Assembly (NCBI RefSeq): GCF_027923405.1
Contig: NZ_BQYI01000001.1
Coordinates: 4,468,501-4,532,500 of the forward strand
DNA: 64,000 nt
DNA from: Paenibacillus sp. YYML68
Lineage (GTDB): Bacteria; Bacillota; Bacilli; Paenibacillales; NBRC-103111
Direction: 5' to 3'
The position numbers were made by a program, and so were the translations under genes. Shown here piece by piece: positions 45,668 through 54,397 of this stretch (the stretch's first letter is position 1; each line of letters starts with the position of its first letter). The notes beneath the pieces are model-generated. The model was given only the letters and a program-made list of their open reading frames with translations, was not told the DNA's origin and did not search any database.

Positions 45668-47130
45668 TGCAGCGCACCTCCCGCTTGCTCGAGCATGTCA
45701 TCGTAAACGCTAAGATCTACGACGCTTGCGCCCTCTGGTTCAAAGCTCGAAAGACGTGCCGCCAGCACTATGCTGTTCGCGTTCGTCAGGCGACCAAGTG
45801 ATGCTGCTTGCTCCATCGCCGTTAACGCTGTGTCAAAGTCGTAACGTCCTGTCAGCTCCTCCATCGTCTGTAAGGCCTCCTTGAGCTCGCCGCGTTCCAG
45901 CCCGTCCAGTTCCTCGCGAAGTCGATCGGGCAACGCGCTGCGTATCAAGCTATTGCGCCAGGCACCGGGGCTCTGAAGCAGCTTGCCTAGTGTCGTACGC
46001 ACGTCGACGCTGTCTGTCCGCTGTGTTCCGAACTGGCGGATGTGAACGCTTATCGGGTCTCCGCTTGGCGCCAGCGGTTCAACGGTATGCGCTCCAATGC
46101 GCACGACAATCTCGCGCCCGGCGTAGTCTGGCGAAGAGGAGTAGAAGTGCTTGCCGTCGACAAGGAACTTTCCATAGCCGTCTGTCTTCACACGGGTATA
46201 ACGGCATGCGTTAAACTGCGTTTTTGGCAAGTAGAGAAAAGCCTTCTTGTCATCCTCGAACAGGAGGTGAATCGGCATGCTCTTCTTGTAGTGTTCACGC
46301 TGCCAGTCCGCCTCACAGCGCTCTAGCAGCTCGCGGTTAAACTCCTGCACATCCGTAACGGTCGGCAGCGGCACGAATAAGTTACGGCGCATGTAGCCAA
46401 CTTTGTTCTCGACGTTGCCTTTTTCATGACCGGAATAGGGGTTGCAGAACGTGATCTGGAAACCGTAGTGGGCCTTGAAGCGCAGGAACACCTCGGCCAT
46501 CCGTACGTTGTCGCTGACGCGTCTACCGACGCCACTGGCGTTGTCAAAGATGAGTCGTGTCGGTACACCGCCGATGCGGTGGAATAGATCCTGAAGACCG
46601 TGCGCAACGCACTCCGCGGTCTCGCCGCCGAAGAGCTGCACGTATCCAGCATTACTGTAAGGAAAGCTCACGCACAAAAACTTGTACATCCGCTTCTTGC
46701 CGCTGGCGTCCATGAAGTCCGCTTCACCAAAGTCCACCTGCGCTTCTCCCGGCTGCCAAATGAGTTCAAGCGTCCCCTCCTTATGCCGATATTCTCGCAG
46801 ACGCTTCACATAGCGCTGGACGAGCGGATAGGACGCGTCATAATCCTCGCACTCAGCCGTTAGCCGCTTGTGAATTCGCATCGCCGTATGGCGTTGCTTG
46901 TACCTGTGCTTCCGGTCTTCCGCAAGCCACTGCTGAATGAGCGGCTTGAACGGATCGAGCTTCGACGGAAGGTCGACATGACTTTCCTTTGGCCCCTGTT
47001 CAAACTCATCCAAGGCCATGTATTTGCTGACCGTCTTCCGTGTAATGTTCAACCGTTCAGCGATGGCTACCGGCCCCAGCCCCTGCGCCTGCAAATCTTT
47101 GATCGTCTCGATCTGACTCATCTTCAGCAT
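45664..47130 (-). CDS. istA: IS21 transposase IstA
   Basis: The 488-residue DDE transposase has an N-terminal HTH (GPVAIAERLNITRKTVSKYM), a catalytic domain with AQVDFGEADFMD, LIFDNASGVG and CNPYSGHEKGNVENKVGYM, and a C-terminal barrel. It appears complete. Confidence 0.95.
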   Translation of the reverse strand: MLKMSQIETIKDLQAQGLGPVAIAERLNITRKTVSKYMALDEFEQGPKESHVDLPSKLDPFKPLIQQWLAEDRKHRYKQRHTAMRIHKRLTAECEDYDASYPLVQRYVKRLREYRHKEGTLELIWQPGEAQVDFGEADFMDASGKKRMYKFLCVSFPYSNAGYVQLFGGETAECVAHGLQDLFHRIGGVPTRLIFDNASGVGRRVSDNVRMAEVFLRFKAHYGFQITFCNPYSGHEKGNVENKVGYMRRNLFVPLPTVTDVQEFNRELLERCEADWQREHYKKSMPIHLLFEDDKKAFLYLPKTQFNACRYTRVKTDGYGKFLVDGKHFYSSSPDYAGREIVVRIGAHTVEPLAPSGDPISVHIRQFGTQRTDSVDVRTTLGKLLQSPGAWRNSLIRSALPDRLREELDGLERGELKEALQTMEELTGRYDFDTALTAMEQAASLGRLTNANSIVLAARLSSFEPEGASVVDLSVYDDMLEQAGGALQ

Positions 47131-47972
47131 CTCCCGTTACCGCACCCTTCGTCTCTTTGCTACGAAAGGTATCGGAATTTCTACCTGGATTTGTTGTACC
47201 CTTGACGATCAAGTGGGGTAATTTTGCACGATTTTTTTGGGTATTTCAGTTTGATCATTTGGGGTACTTTTAGTTTACGATAGACACTTCTGGCGCACGT
47301 CGATGAAGAGGCCCCTTACTCCGTCGCGAAGGCGCGTCGGTTGTGGGGCGAGGTGATGTCTCGGCGGGAGGCGCAGGGAGAGCGCAACATTCTCGTCGTC
47401 ATCGACGAAGCTCACGAAATGAACGAAGCGATGCTGCTGGAGCTGCGCTTTGTGATGAGTCACCAGATGGATGCGAGGTCGCTATTCCCTGTACTGCTTG
47501 CGGGTCAGCCGGAGCTACGGAAGAAGCTACGCTTGAAGAAGTATGAGTCGATTAGCCAGCGCATCGGCATCCAGTACCATCTAAGCGGGATGAGCCGTGA
47601 GGAGACGGCGGGCTACGTCCGTCATCATATGGGAGCGGCTGAGCTGCAGCGGCCTGTGTTTTCCGACAGTGCGATCCAGATGCTGCACGCAGCAAGCCAA
47701 GGCATCCCACGAGTGGTGAACCAAATTTGCAGCCAAGCGCTCTATGACGTCGAGCGTTCGGACGCCGAAGTAGTCGAGGATGGGCACATTGGGCGTGTGC
47801 TGTCTGATATGGACCGACAGCGAGGGACGGCGGGATAACCGCCGTTTTTCCGCTACTGCGATAATTGGCGTTAGCATTCTCAATGTAAGCGTCAAACCTA
47901 GCACACCTTCAACAAGATGAATCGTTATGAGAAGATAAGGCCAACGTTATTCAGAGATGGAGGCTTATACTC

Positions 47973-48302
47973 ATGACGAAGAAAGAGCTGAGAAGACAAG
48001 AATGGATCGCTCGTGTCTCGGACTATGAAGCGAGCGGACAGACCATGAAAGCATGGTGCGCCGAACAAGGCGTGACCAAGGACCAATTGCGTTATTGGCT
48101 TCGTACGCTTAACGAACGTACTTCTGGTAAATCCTCTGGCAACACCAGTAATTCCTTCATTCCACTGACCCTATCGGATTCGAGTAATCCAACATCCTCC
48201 TGCATCATCGTTCATGCGGGTGCCGCTCGTCTTGAAGTACGATCAGGCTTCGATGCCAAGCTTCTTCATGACGTCGTCAGCGCTCTAACGGTCTCATGCT
48301 GA
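47973..48302 (+). CDS. tnpA: IS66 accessory protein TnpA (copy b)
   Basis: The 109-residue protein starts MTKKELRRQEWIARVSDYEA and has the DNA-binding QTMKAWCAEQGVTKDQLRYW. It overlaps tnpB by 7 bp. It is related to, but clearly different from, copy a. Confidence 0.93.
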   Translation: MTKKELRRQEWIARVSDYEASGQTMKAWCAEQGVTKDQLRYWLRTLNERTSGKSSGNTSNSFIPLTLSDSSNPTSSCIIVHAGAARLEVRSGFDAKLLHDVVSALTVSC

Positions 48303-48649
48303 GCATCTCGAGTGCGCATCAGGTCTATCTGGCCGCTGGAGCAACGGATCTTCGGAAATCGATTGACGGACTGGCAGCAATCGTTCAAGAATGCTTTGGC
48401 CTGAATCCCTTCTCCAAGTGCCTCTTCGTCTTCTGCAATCGAGAGCGCAACAAGCTCAAACTGCTGTACTGGGACCATAACGGCTTCTGGCTATTTTATC
48501 GCCGGTTAGAGCGCGGCACCTTCCAATGGCCGAGCAGCACGGAACGTACGGTTGCGATCTCGGCACGCGAGCTACGCTGGCTGCTGGATGGACTGGCGCT
48601 TACACAGCGGCAGGCACACCGGGCCGTTACAGCAGACAACGCCTGGTAA
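48296..48649 (+). CDS. tnpB: IS66 accessory protein TnpB (copy b)
   Basis: The 117-residue protein has AAGATDLRKSIDGLAAIVQE, LFVFCNRERNKLKLLYWDHN and FWLFYRRLERGTFQWP. It is complete. Confidence 0.95.
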   Translation: MLSISSAHQVYLAAGATDLRKSIDGLAAIVQECFGLNPFSKCLFVFCNRERNKLKLLYWDHNGFWLFYRRLERGTFQWPSSTERTVAISARELRWLLDGLALTQRQAHRAVTADNAW

Positions 48650-50283
48650 TCCATACATTGTTCGCGGAATCGCCTTATCTAGCAGCAGGCGAGAGCCATC
48701 TGCTGACGAATATATCCGTTATGGATAAGCGACCGGATTCCCCAACTCTCGAAGAACTCCAACAACAAAATAAGAAGCTGGAAGAACAGAACGTAGAACT
48801 ATCGGCCAAGCTCAAATGGTACGAGGAGCAATTCCGTCTGGCTCAGCAGAAACGTTTCGGCTCTTCCAGCGAGAAGACGCATCCGGATCAACTCGAGCTG
48901 AACCTGTTCAACGAAGCGGAAATGCTGGCAACACCAGTTGGTGAAGAACCGCCAATGGAGAAGGTGACGTATGAGCGCCGGAAGTCTTCCGGCAAGCGTG
49001 AGGAAGATCTGTCCAACCTGCCCGTGGAGACTATTGTCTATACACTGGAAGAAGGTCAGCAGCTCTGCGCATGCTGCGGCGGTTCACTGCACGAGATGAC
49101 GACCGAGACGCGCAGCGAGATTGCCATTGTACCGCCACAGGTCAAGGTGATGCGTCATGTGCGTCAGGTCTACTCCTGCCGTCACTGTGAGCGCCATGAG
49201 CTGCAGACGCCAATCGTCACCACGCCCATGCCGAAGCCGGTCTATCCCGGCAGCTTGGCTTCGCCGTCCATCCTATCTCATGTCATGTGTCAGAAGTACG
49301 TGGACAGTTTGCCGCTGTATCGACAGGAGCAAGCTTTTGCCCGGTTGGGCTATTCGCTCTCCCGGCAGACGATGGCGAACTGGATGATCTACGGAGCTGA
49401 GAAGTGGCTCATGCCGATGTATGAAGCGATGAAGCGTTATCTGCTTAGTCAGGATGCGCTGCATGCGGATGAAACGACCCTTCAGGTGTTGCGGGAGCCG
49501 GGCAAATCGGCAGAATCCACCTCGTATCTGTGGCTGTATCGCACAGGCCGCGGGATACCGCCGGTTGTGCTGTATGACTACCAGCGGACGCGGGGCGGCG
49601 AGCATCCTCGGAATTTCCTGGCTGGATATACAGGCTATCTGCATGTGGACGGCTACGCCGGATACCACAAGGTCGCGAAGGTCAAGCTCGTCGGCTGCTG
49701 GGCGCATGCGCGTCGCAAGTTCGATGAAGCATTGAAGGGAGCTCCCCCAGAGACGGGAACGCTCGGCAGTGTCGCGGGACAAGGATTGGCTTATTGCAAT
49801 CAGTTGTTTGCAATCGAGCGCGAGCTTGCGGAGGCTTCACCGGAAGAGCGGCATGAAGAGCGGCAGAAGCGCAGTGCTCCCGTATTGGAAGCCTACAAAG
49901 CTTGGCTCAAGCAACAGCGTTCTCGGACATTGCCGAAGAGCTTGACCGGTCAGGCGACCGCCTACAGCTTGAAGCAGTGGGAGAAGTTGACGGCCTTCAT
50001 GGAAGATGGACGGCTGGAGATCGACAACAACCGAAGTGAACGCTCCATTAAACCGTTTGTGATCGGCCGGAAGAACTGGCTGTTCGCGAACACGCCGCGA
50101 GGAGCGAAGGCGAGCGCTGTCATCTATAGCATGATTGAGACCGGTTAAACACCCTTATTATGGACACCGCACCTCTTATTCGATATCAATCGTACAATTG
50201 CTTTAACTTTCTTCGTTTTTCGCCGAATTCAGATATACATTGGATCAATTCAGTCGACTTTCCATCGGCCGCTCCAAAGGCAT

Positions 50284-50410
50284 CCTTGACGCTGAGCCTC
50301 CGACGGATATGATGAGGCATCCCTGCCGGCATCCCCCTAGGGCGCTCCCTACGGTCGCTTGGGGCTGCTAGCCGGACCAGCCTATCATATCCGCCTTCTC
50401 AGCATCAAGG
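50284..50410. repeat. Long imperfect stem-loop inside the IS3 element
   Basis: About 31 bases starting CCTTGACGCTGAG (50284) pair imperfectly with the segment ending CTCAGCATCAAGG (50410). A second GC-rich stem lies within the loop. It is in the 300-bp non-coding stretch behind orfB, where most IS3 elements have little spare DNA. Confidence 0.6.
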
Positions 50411-50465
50411 ACCGCTTCGCTTGCCTTTTCCACTGGTTCAGCTTGCAAACGGACATAACGATTTA

Positions 50466-51724
50466 TTAAACCTTAATCTGCTTAGGCTTCACAATGCCTT
50501 GCTTCACCGCTTCCATATAGTCATATGGGGATAAGTCGTAGATGCTGCCATGGATGCGGATTCGATTGTAGTCTTGTATAAACTGACTCACAACTTCATA
50601 GGCCTGTGGATAAGACTCGAACTCATGGCGCTGGTAGCACTCCGCCTCTATTATCGAATGATACGATTCGATGTGAGCGTTCTTATTCGGCGTCTTAGGC
50701 GGGATACGCTCGTGGATCACACCAAACTCATCACACGCATTTTCGAAGAGATTGCTAATGAACTGTGGACCGTTATCGGAGCGTATGACCGGCTTCTCAG
50801 CCTTTTCAAAGAGCTGGCGTTTCATGAGCGCTTCCTGCGTGATCTGGACGAGATGCCTGGCTTCACAGGTCAATCCAATGTGGTATGAAACGATGGCGCG
50901 ATCAAACACGTCTATGATGCTCATAAGAAAGAAAAATCGTTGCTCGCCCTGGACCCACCCATACTTGATATCCGTTTCCCATAACTGGTTGGAGCCCGTT
51001 ATCTCGCGATTGTTAGCAAGTCGCTTCGGATGCTTTACTGTTATTTTGCGCTGCGGCCGAAGCACGTTCATTTGCTTGCAAAGGCGATAGACCTTCTTCT
51101 TGTTAATCTCCATCTGATGGCGTCTTCGAAGAAGCACGGTCAGCTTGCGGTAACCGTAGTTTGCGCCTTCGCCGGCTAAGAACTCCATGATCCATTCGCA
51201 TATTTGTTCATCACTGATTGGCTTGCCTTCTTGTGTATATGATAAACCAGGTGCGGGGCGCCCGACCCTGTGGACAGTCTCTTGAGATTGCTGCTTACTT
51301 CTGTTCGCATGTGCATAATACGTGGACCGCTCTACTTCCAGCACACGTAGCACAAAGCTAATGTTGTTGCCTTCTCGGATATACTTCTGGGCGATCTCTA
51401 TTTTATCCGCAAGTGTGGGTTCGTTTTTTTTAGCAGGTCTTTGAGAATGTCCCTCTCTAAAGCTTGCTCTGCAAAGAGCTTCTTCAGCTTCTCATTCTCT
51501 TTCTGCAGCTGCGCATAATCTTCTGCGGTGGGCACATACTTCGCTTGCTTGAAGCTGGCTCCATCCAATTGATCCAGATCCTTTCGGTTCAGCTCTCTAG
51601 CCCACCGCAGCACCATCTTCGGATCCAGTTCATGTTGTCTTGCAACAGCAGTCATGTTGCCAATTTCGTTGCCCTTGGCAACCACCATCTTTTTAAATTC
51701 TAGATCATACTGCTTCTTCTTCAT
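50466..51724 (-). CDS. IS3-family transposase OrfAB with -1 frameshift
   Basis: OrfA (51398-51724, 108 residues) has an HTH (YDLEFKKMVVAKGNEIGNMT) and a leucine zipper. OrfB (50466-51353, 295 residues as a free frame) has the rve core with WETDIKYGW, VIRSDNGPQFISNLF and PNKNAHIESYHSIIE. A run of eight A at 51424-51431 on the minus strand, near the end of orfA, allows a -1 shift. The shifted frame reads KKNEPTLADKIEIAQKYI into OrfB, giving the active fusion. Both parts look intact. Confidence 0.92.
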
Positions 51725-52044
51725 TTCGTTCCCCTCCGCCTCAATATTATTGTATCGGAGTAAGGGGTGTACTGTCCAAATTCATTTAGGGGCTAAATAG
51801 AGACAGCCAAGGAAAACGGACTGCATCCGTACAACTACTTGAAGTATCTATTCGAGCAGTTGCCTCAGTTGGCTGATCCGCTTGATGAATCAGCACTCGA
51901 TTCATTCATGCCATGGTCGGGATCGCTCCCGGCTGAATGCCGTATGAATAAGAAGTAATCGTAGCATACATCAGGTTCGCTCCCACCGCTAGGTGGGGGC
52001 TATTTGACGCTCACTTCTCAATGGAGTGACGTGGCTGACGCACA

Positions 52045-52096
52045 AACGCTCACGTCATTGGCGGTGATGATTGCACCGACAAATTACGTGAGCGTT
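52045..52096. repeat. Inverted repeat next to IS66b
   Basis: AACGCTCACGT at 52045-52055 and ACGTGAGCGTT at 52086-52096 pair exactly around a 30-nt loop. It lies just outside the IS66b right end and may belong to the end of the interrupted transposon or to an older element. Confidence 0.5.
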
Positions 52097-52500
52097 GACA
52101 GCTCGGGGGCTTCGCCTTGATTTCAGATTATTTATTTAATGGAAACACAGGTGGGTGAGGAAACATTATTCCCCTTAATGAGGTAGGGGAATAAGAAACA
52201 CATGTGGGTTTAGGTTTCCTACATGACATCAAACGTGCTCAGGTACGGCTTTACCACGTGCATGATAAACATGCTCTGTCATGAATCCCTCGCCTTTAGG
52301 CGACCGTGACGGGGCTACAAATCATTGTAGTATCTGAGGATGAAGCACAACTTCAAATCAAATACCTGTCCATCTAACGGGGCAACACCTACTTGTGAAC
52401 GCAGGGGCGGTTATTTTACGTGTGCTACCGCAAAGCCACGGGTAAAGCATTTTATGAGTTTGTAATATTCATCGTTACTAAGTTCTGAATTGTTGCGACA
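52097..52500. other. Non-coding stretch with small hairpins
   Basis: I find no convincing gene here. A hairpin TTATTCCCC/GGGGAATAA lies at 52166-52194, flanked by a near-direct repeat of AAACACA(G/T)GTGGGT. A short TCGCCTTTAGGCGA palindrome lies near 52290. The stretch could be a recombination site or an unrecognised RNA. Confidence 0.35.
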
Positions 52501-52734
52501 CTACGTGAAGATAGAATCGATATTATAACCTTTGTCCTGCAATACTTCTTTCAAGTGGGCTTCATCAGTCCAATATGGATATTTCCCCCATGCTTGAACA
52601 TGACTAGGAACTCGCTCAACCTGTAATTCCCTGTTTCTCACCCAGTTCCACACGGTATCCTCAGTCACGAACCGCCCTGATTGTAGTTTGGATAGTTTTC
52701 TTGCAATTGCCGATAAAGTGTATCTGTTATCCAT
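52501..52734 (-). CDS. Small HTH/MerR-like protein
   Basis: The 77-residue protein starts MDNRYTLSAIARKLSKL and contains TEDTVWNWVRNRELQVERVP, a MerR/excisionase-like winged helix, followed by YPYWTDEAHLKEVL. It overlaps the next HTH gene by 8 bp. It may control excision or transcription of the island. Confidence 0.7.
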   Translation of the reverse strand: MDNRYTLSAIARKLSKLQSGRFVTEDTVWNWVRNRELQVERVPSHVQAWGKYPYWTDEAHLKEVLQDKGYNIDSIFT

Positions 52735-52927
52735 GTTGAATCACTCCTGTTCTTTTGTTCTGCCGCGAATACTTGTAAACGAGTTGAGGTTCCATCCTCC
52801 AAACTCCCCCGACTTTATAAGCAAGGAGTTCACCCTCGTATATTTTCCTGTAAATTGTTCGCGGCGAAAGGTTCAAATAATAAGCCACTTCATCAATTGT
52901 CATCAGCCTGTCGCTTCGGATAATCAT
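52727..52927 (-). CDS. Excisionase-family DNA-binding protein
   Basis: The 66-residue protein has the HTH_17 pattern MTIDEVAYYLNLSPRTIYRK followed by GELLAYKVGGVWRM. This is typical of excisionases and small element regulators. A TATAAT with a weak TTAAGT 17 bases upstream lies at about 52962-52990. It is a possible directionality factor for the serine recombinase 15 kb away, by inference. Confidence 0.8.
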   Translation of the reverse strand: MIIRSDRLMTIDEVAYYLNLSPRTIYRKIYEGELLAYKVGGVWRMEPQLVYKYSRQNKRTGVIQHG

Positions 52928-53326
52928 GCTATCACCCCTTTTGAATTAGTCGATAACATTATAAGAAGAGGGATGTCATGACTTAACAAAAAAAGAGTAA
53001 AGATTTCAGCCGCAAATATCTGTAAATAACGCTAGAAAGCGAAGGTAACATTTTAGCCCTTCTTAATGGAGGTATCTAGTGACTTTTGATTTACTGGAAA
53101 GGAAAGGAATGTAAAAATTAGGTTATAAAATTCGACCCATCAAAATTACAGGGGGAGCATTTTAGAGAAAATTTTTCACGGCGCAAACGAGGGTAAACTT
53201 TATTGAGCAAATGAGTTGCCTTACACTAGGCACTGGGGTATACCTATCTGAGAAGATACAAGTAAAAATATCCCAGTTGTGCTATGCTATGTTTAGTATG
53301 TTTTTTGAAGATTTGGAGGGGAATAC
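52928..53326. other. AT-rich intergenic region
   Basis: About 400 bp separate the divergent excisionase-like and adenylyltransferase genes. Apart from the promoter of the former I see no gene or strong structure. The base composition is clearly lower in GC than the backbone. Confidence 0.5.
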
Positions 53327-54208
53327 ATGAGAACTGAAATAGAAATGTTTGATTTAATACTAGGGGTTGCTCAAAAGGATGAACGAATCCGTGCTGTATA
53401 CATGAATGGTTCACGTACCAATCCTAACGCTCCCAAGGATATTTTTCAGGATTATGATATTGTTTATGTAGTAACCGAAACTTCTTCTTTTATAAAAGAT
53501 GAAACATGGATGAATGTATTTGGTGATATGATTATGATGCAAGAGCCTGATAAAAATGACCAATCTATTGATATAGATATGGATTTCACTCGGTCTTACG
53601 CATATTTAATGTTATTTACAGATGGGAATCGTATAGACCTTCAAATCGAAACTAAAGAATTTATGCTTGAAGGTTATCTCACTGATAAGCTGACAATACC
53701 ACTATTAGATAAGGACAACTGTCTACCAATCATTCCTGCCCCCACAGATATTGACTATCATGTAAAAGAGCCAACTGAGCAGTTATATTTGGGTACTTGT
53801 AATGATTTTTGGTGGTGCCTGCAAAATGTAGCCAAAGGAATTTGGCGCTATGAATTACCATATGCGAAACAAATGTTTGAGCACGTCATCAGACCTCATT
53901 TGGATAAGATGATTTCATGGTGGGTAGGTACCAAATATGATTTTCAAGTTTCGATAGGAAAAATGGGAAAGTACATGAAAAAGTATCTTCCTGAATCATA
54001 TTGGGAAATGTATAAGGAAACTTATTCTGATAGCAATTATGATAATTTGTGGAACTCGGTATTCACAGCTTGTGAATTGTTTAGGGTTCTAGCCAAGGAT
54101 GTCGCTGAATATTTTCGATATTCTTACAATGCCAAAGATGATGCCAATATGACTAGTTATCTTAAGCATGTTAGGGAATTGCCTATTGATGCAAAAGGTA
54201 TTTATTGA
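53327..54208 (+). CDS. Aminoglycoside 6-adenylyltransferase, ANT(6) family
   Basis: The 293-residue cytoplasmic enzyme transfers AMP from ATP to the 6-hydroxyl of streptomycin in characterised relatives (AadE, AadK). It shows the nucleotidyltransferase motif YMNGSRTNPN with DYDIVYVV, then IDIDMDFTRSYAYLMLFTDGNRIDLQI with the metal Asp residues, and NDFWWCLQNVAKGIWR. GGAGGGG lies before the ATG. It is AT-rich and on the island. The activity range is inferred from the family. Confidence 0.9.
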   Translation: MRTEIEMFDLILGVAQKDERIRAVYMNGSRTNPNAPKDIFQDYDIVYVVTETSSFIKDETWMNVFGDMIMMQEPDKNDQSIDIDMDFTRSYAYLMLFTDGNRIDLQIETKEFMLEGYLTDKLTIPLLDKDNCLPIIPAPTDIDYHVKEPTEQLYLGTCNDFWWCLQNVAKGIWRYELPYAKQMFEHVIRPHLDKMISWWVGTKYDFQVSIGKMGKYMKKYLPESYWEMYKETYSDSNYDNLWNSVFTACELFRVLAKDVAEYFRYSYNAKDDANMTSYLKHVRELPIDAKGIY

Positions 54209-54397
54209 ATGTCATTGAGCAAATGCCATTCCTTCGTTTAAGTACGTTTGTACTCCCTGTCACCTCGTCACATGTGGAGTCGGTAATATTGATGGTTCGA
54301 ATATGAGATACAGTCATTCTGGTAATGCAATGAACACAATCTGTTATAATGTAAAGTATGTAATAAGGTTTCATTCAAAAGGCAAGGAGGGGAAGAA

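Larger units (their letters stand above)
44847..47286 (-). mobile_element. IS21-family insertion sequence, 2440 bp
   Basis: The ends begin TGTATTTCGTC and, inverted, TGTCTATCGTA, matching at 20 of the first 25 positions. Inside each end is a related block around AAAAAATCGTGCA. An 8-bp duplication CTTCTGGC is at 44839-44846 and 47287-47294. It carries istA and istB on the minus strand. Confidence 0.95.
44599..47838 (+). pseudogene. AAA ATPase (ExeA/TniB-like) of the transposon, split by IS21
   Basis: The gene lies at 44599-44846 and 47295-47838. Removing IS21 and one CTTCTGGC leaves 792 bp, an exact 263-residue frame. The first piece has Walker A TGEVGSGKSALLRRL; the second has Walker B NILVVIDEAHEMNEAM, VLLAGQPELRKKL and RVVNQICSQALYDVE. 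Such ATPases select targets for the partner transposase. The split should make the parent transposon immobile unless another copy helps. Confidence 0.93.
42515..47870 (+). mobile_element. DUF6431-DDE-AAA transposon, interrupted by IS21
   Basis: Three co-directional genes (a DUF6431 protein, an rve-type DDE transposase and an ExeA/TniB-like ATPase) form a Mu/Tn7-like set. ATTATCGTAGT at 42531-42541 and the inverted ATTATCGCAGT at 47855-47865 are candidate end sites; outer boundaries are approximate. I found no convincing target duplication. IS21 sits inside the ATPase gene. Confidence 0.65.
50142..51799 (-). mobile_element. IS3-family insertion sequence, about 1658 bp
   Basis: A shared GAGAC lies at 50137-50141 and 51800-51804. 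The subterminal TGGACACCGCACC (about 50162) and the inverted TGGACAGTACACC (about 51766-51778) are IS3-like end sequences. Outermost bases are uncertain by a few positions. It carries orfA and orfB and a non-coding left part of about 320 bp with a long stem-loop. Confidence 0.88.
48721..51958 (+). pseudogene. tnpC: IS66 transposase TnpC (copy b), split by IS3
   Basis: The true start is ATG 48721 (MDKRPDSPTLEELQQQNKKL). The parts are 48721-50141 and 51805-51958. Without IS3 and one GAGAC the frame is 1575 bp, 524 residues, ending LDSFMPWSGSLPAECRMNKK. The first part keeps the zinc finger and the DDE residues up to EIDNNRSERSIKPFVIGRKN; the last 50 residues are separated. Confidence 0.93.
47885..52014 (+). 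mobile_element. IS66-family insertion sequence (copy b), carrying a nested IS3
   Basis: The ends are GTAAGCGTCAAA (47885) and the inverted GTGAGCGTCAAA (to 52014). An 8-bp duplication TTCTCAAT lies at 47877-47884 and 52015-52022. It has tnpA, tnpB and a tnpC interrupted by IS3 at 50142-51799. It differs in sequence from copy a. Confidence 0.95.

Noticed and set aside
47341..47838. A separate 165-residue ATPase gene
   Set aside because: It is the second half of the ATPase split by IS21; its apparent start is internal.
48526..48720. N-terminal extension of the second IS66 tnpC
   Set aside because: The extension overlaps tnpB in another frame and the family N-terminus begins at ATG 48721.
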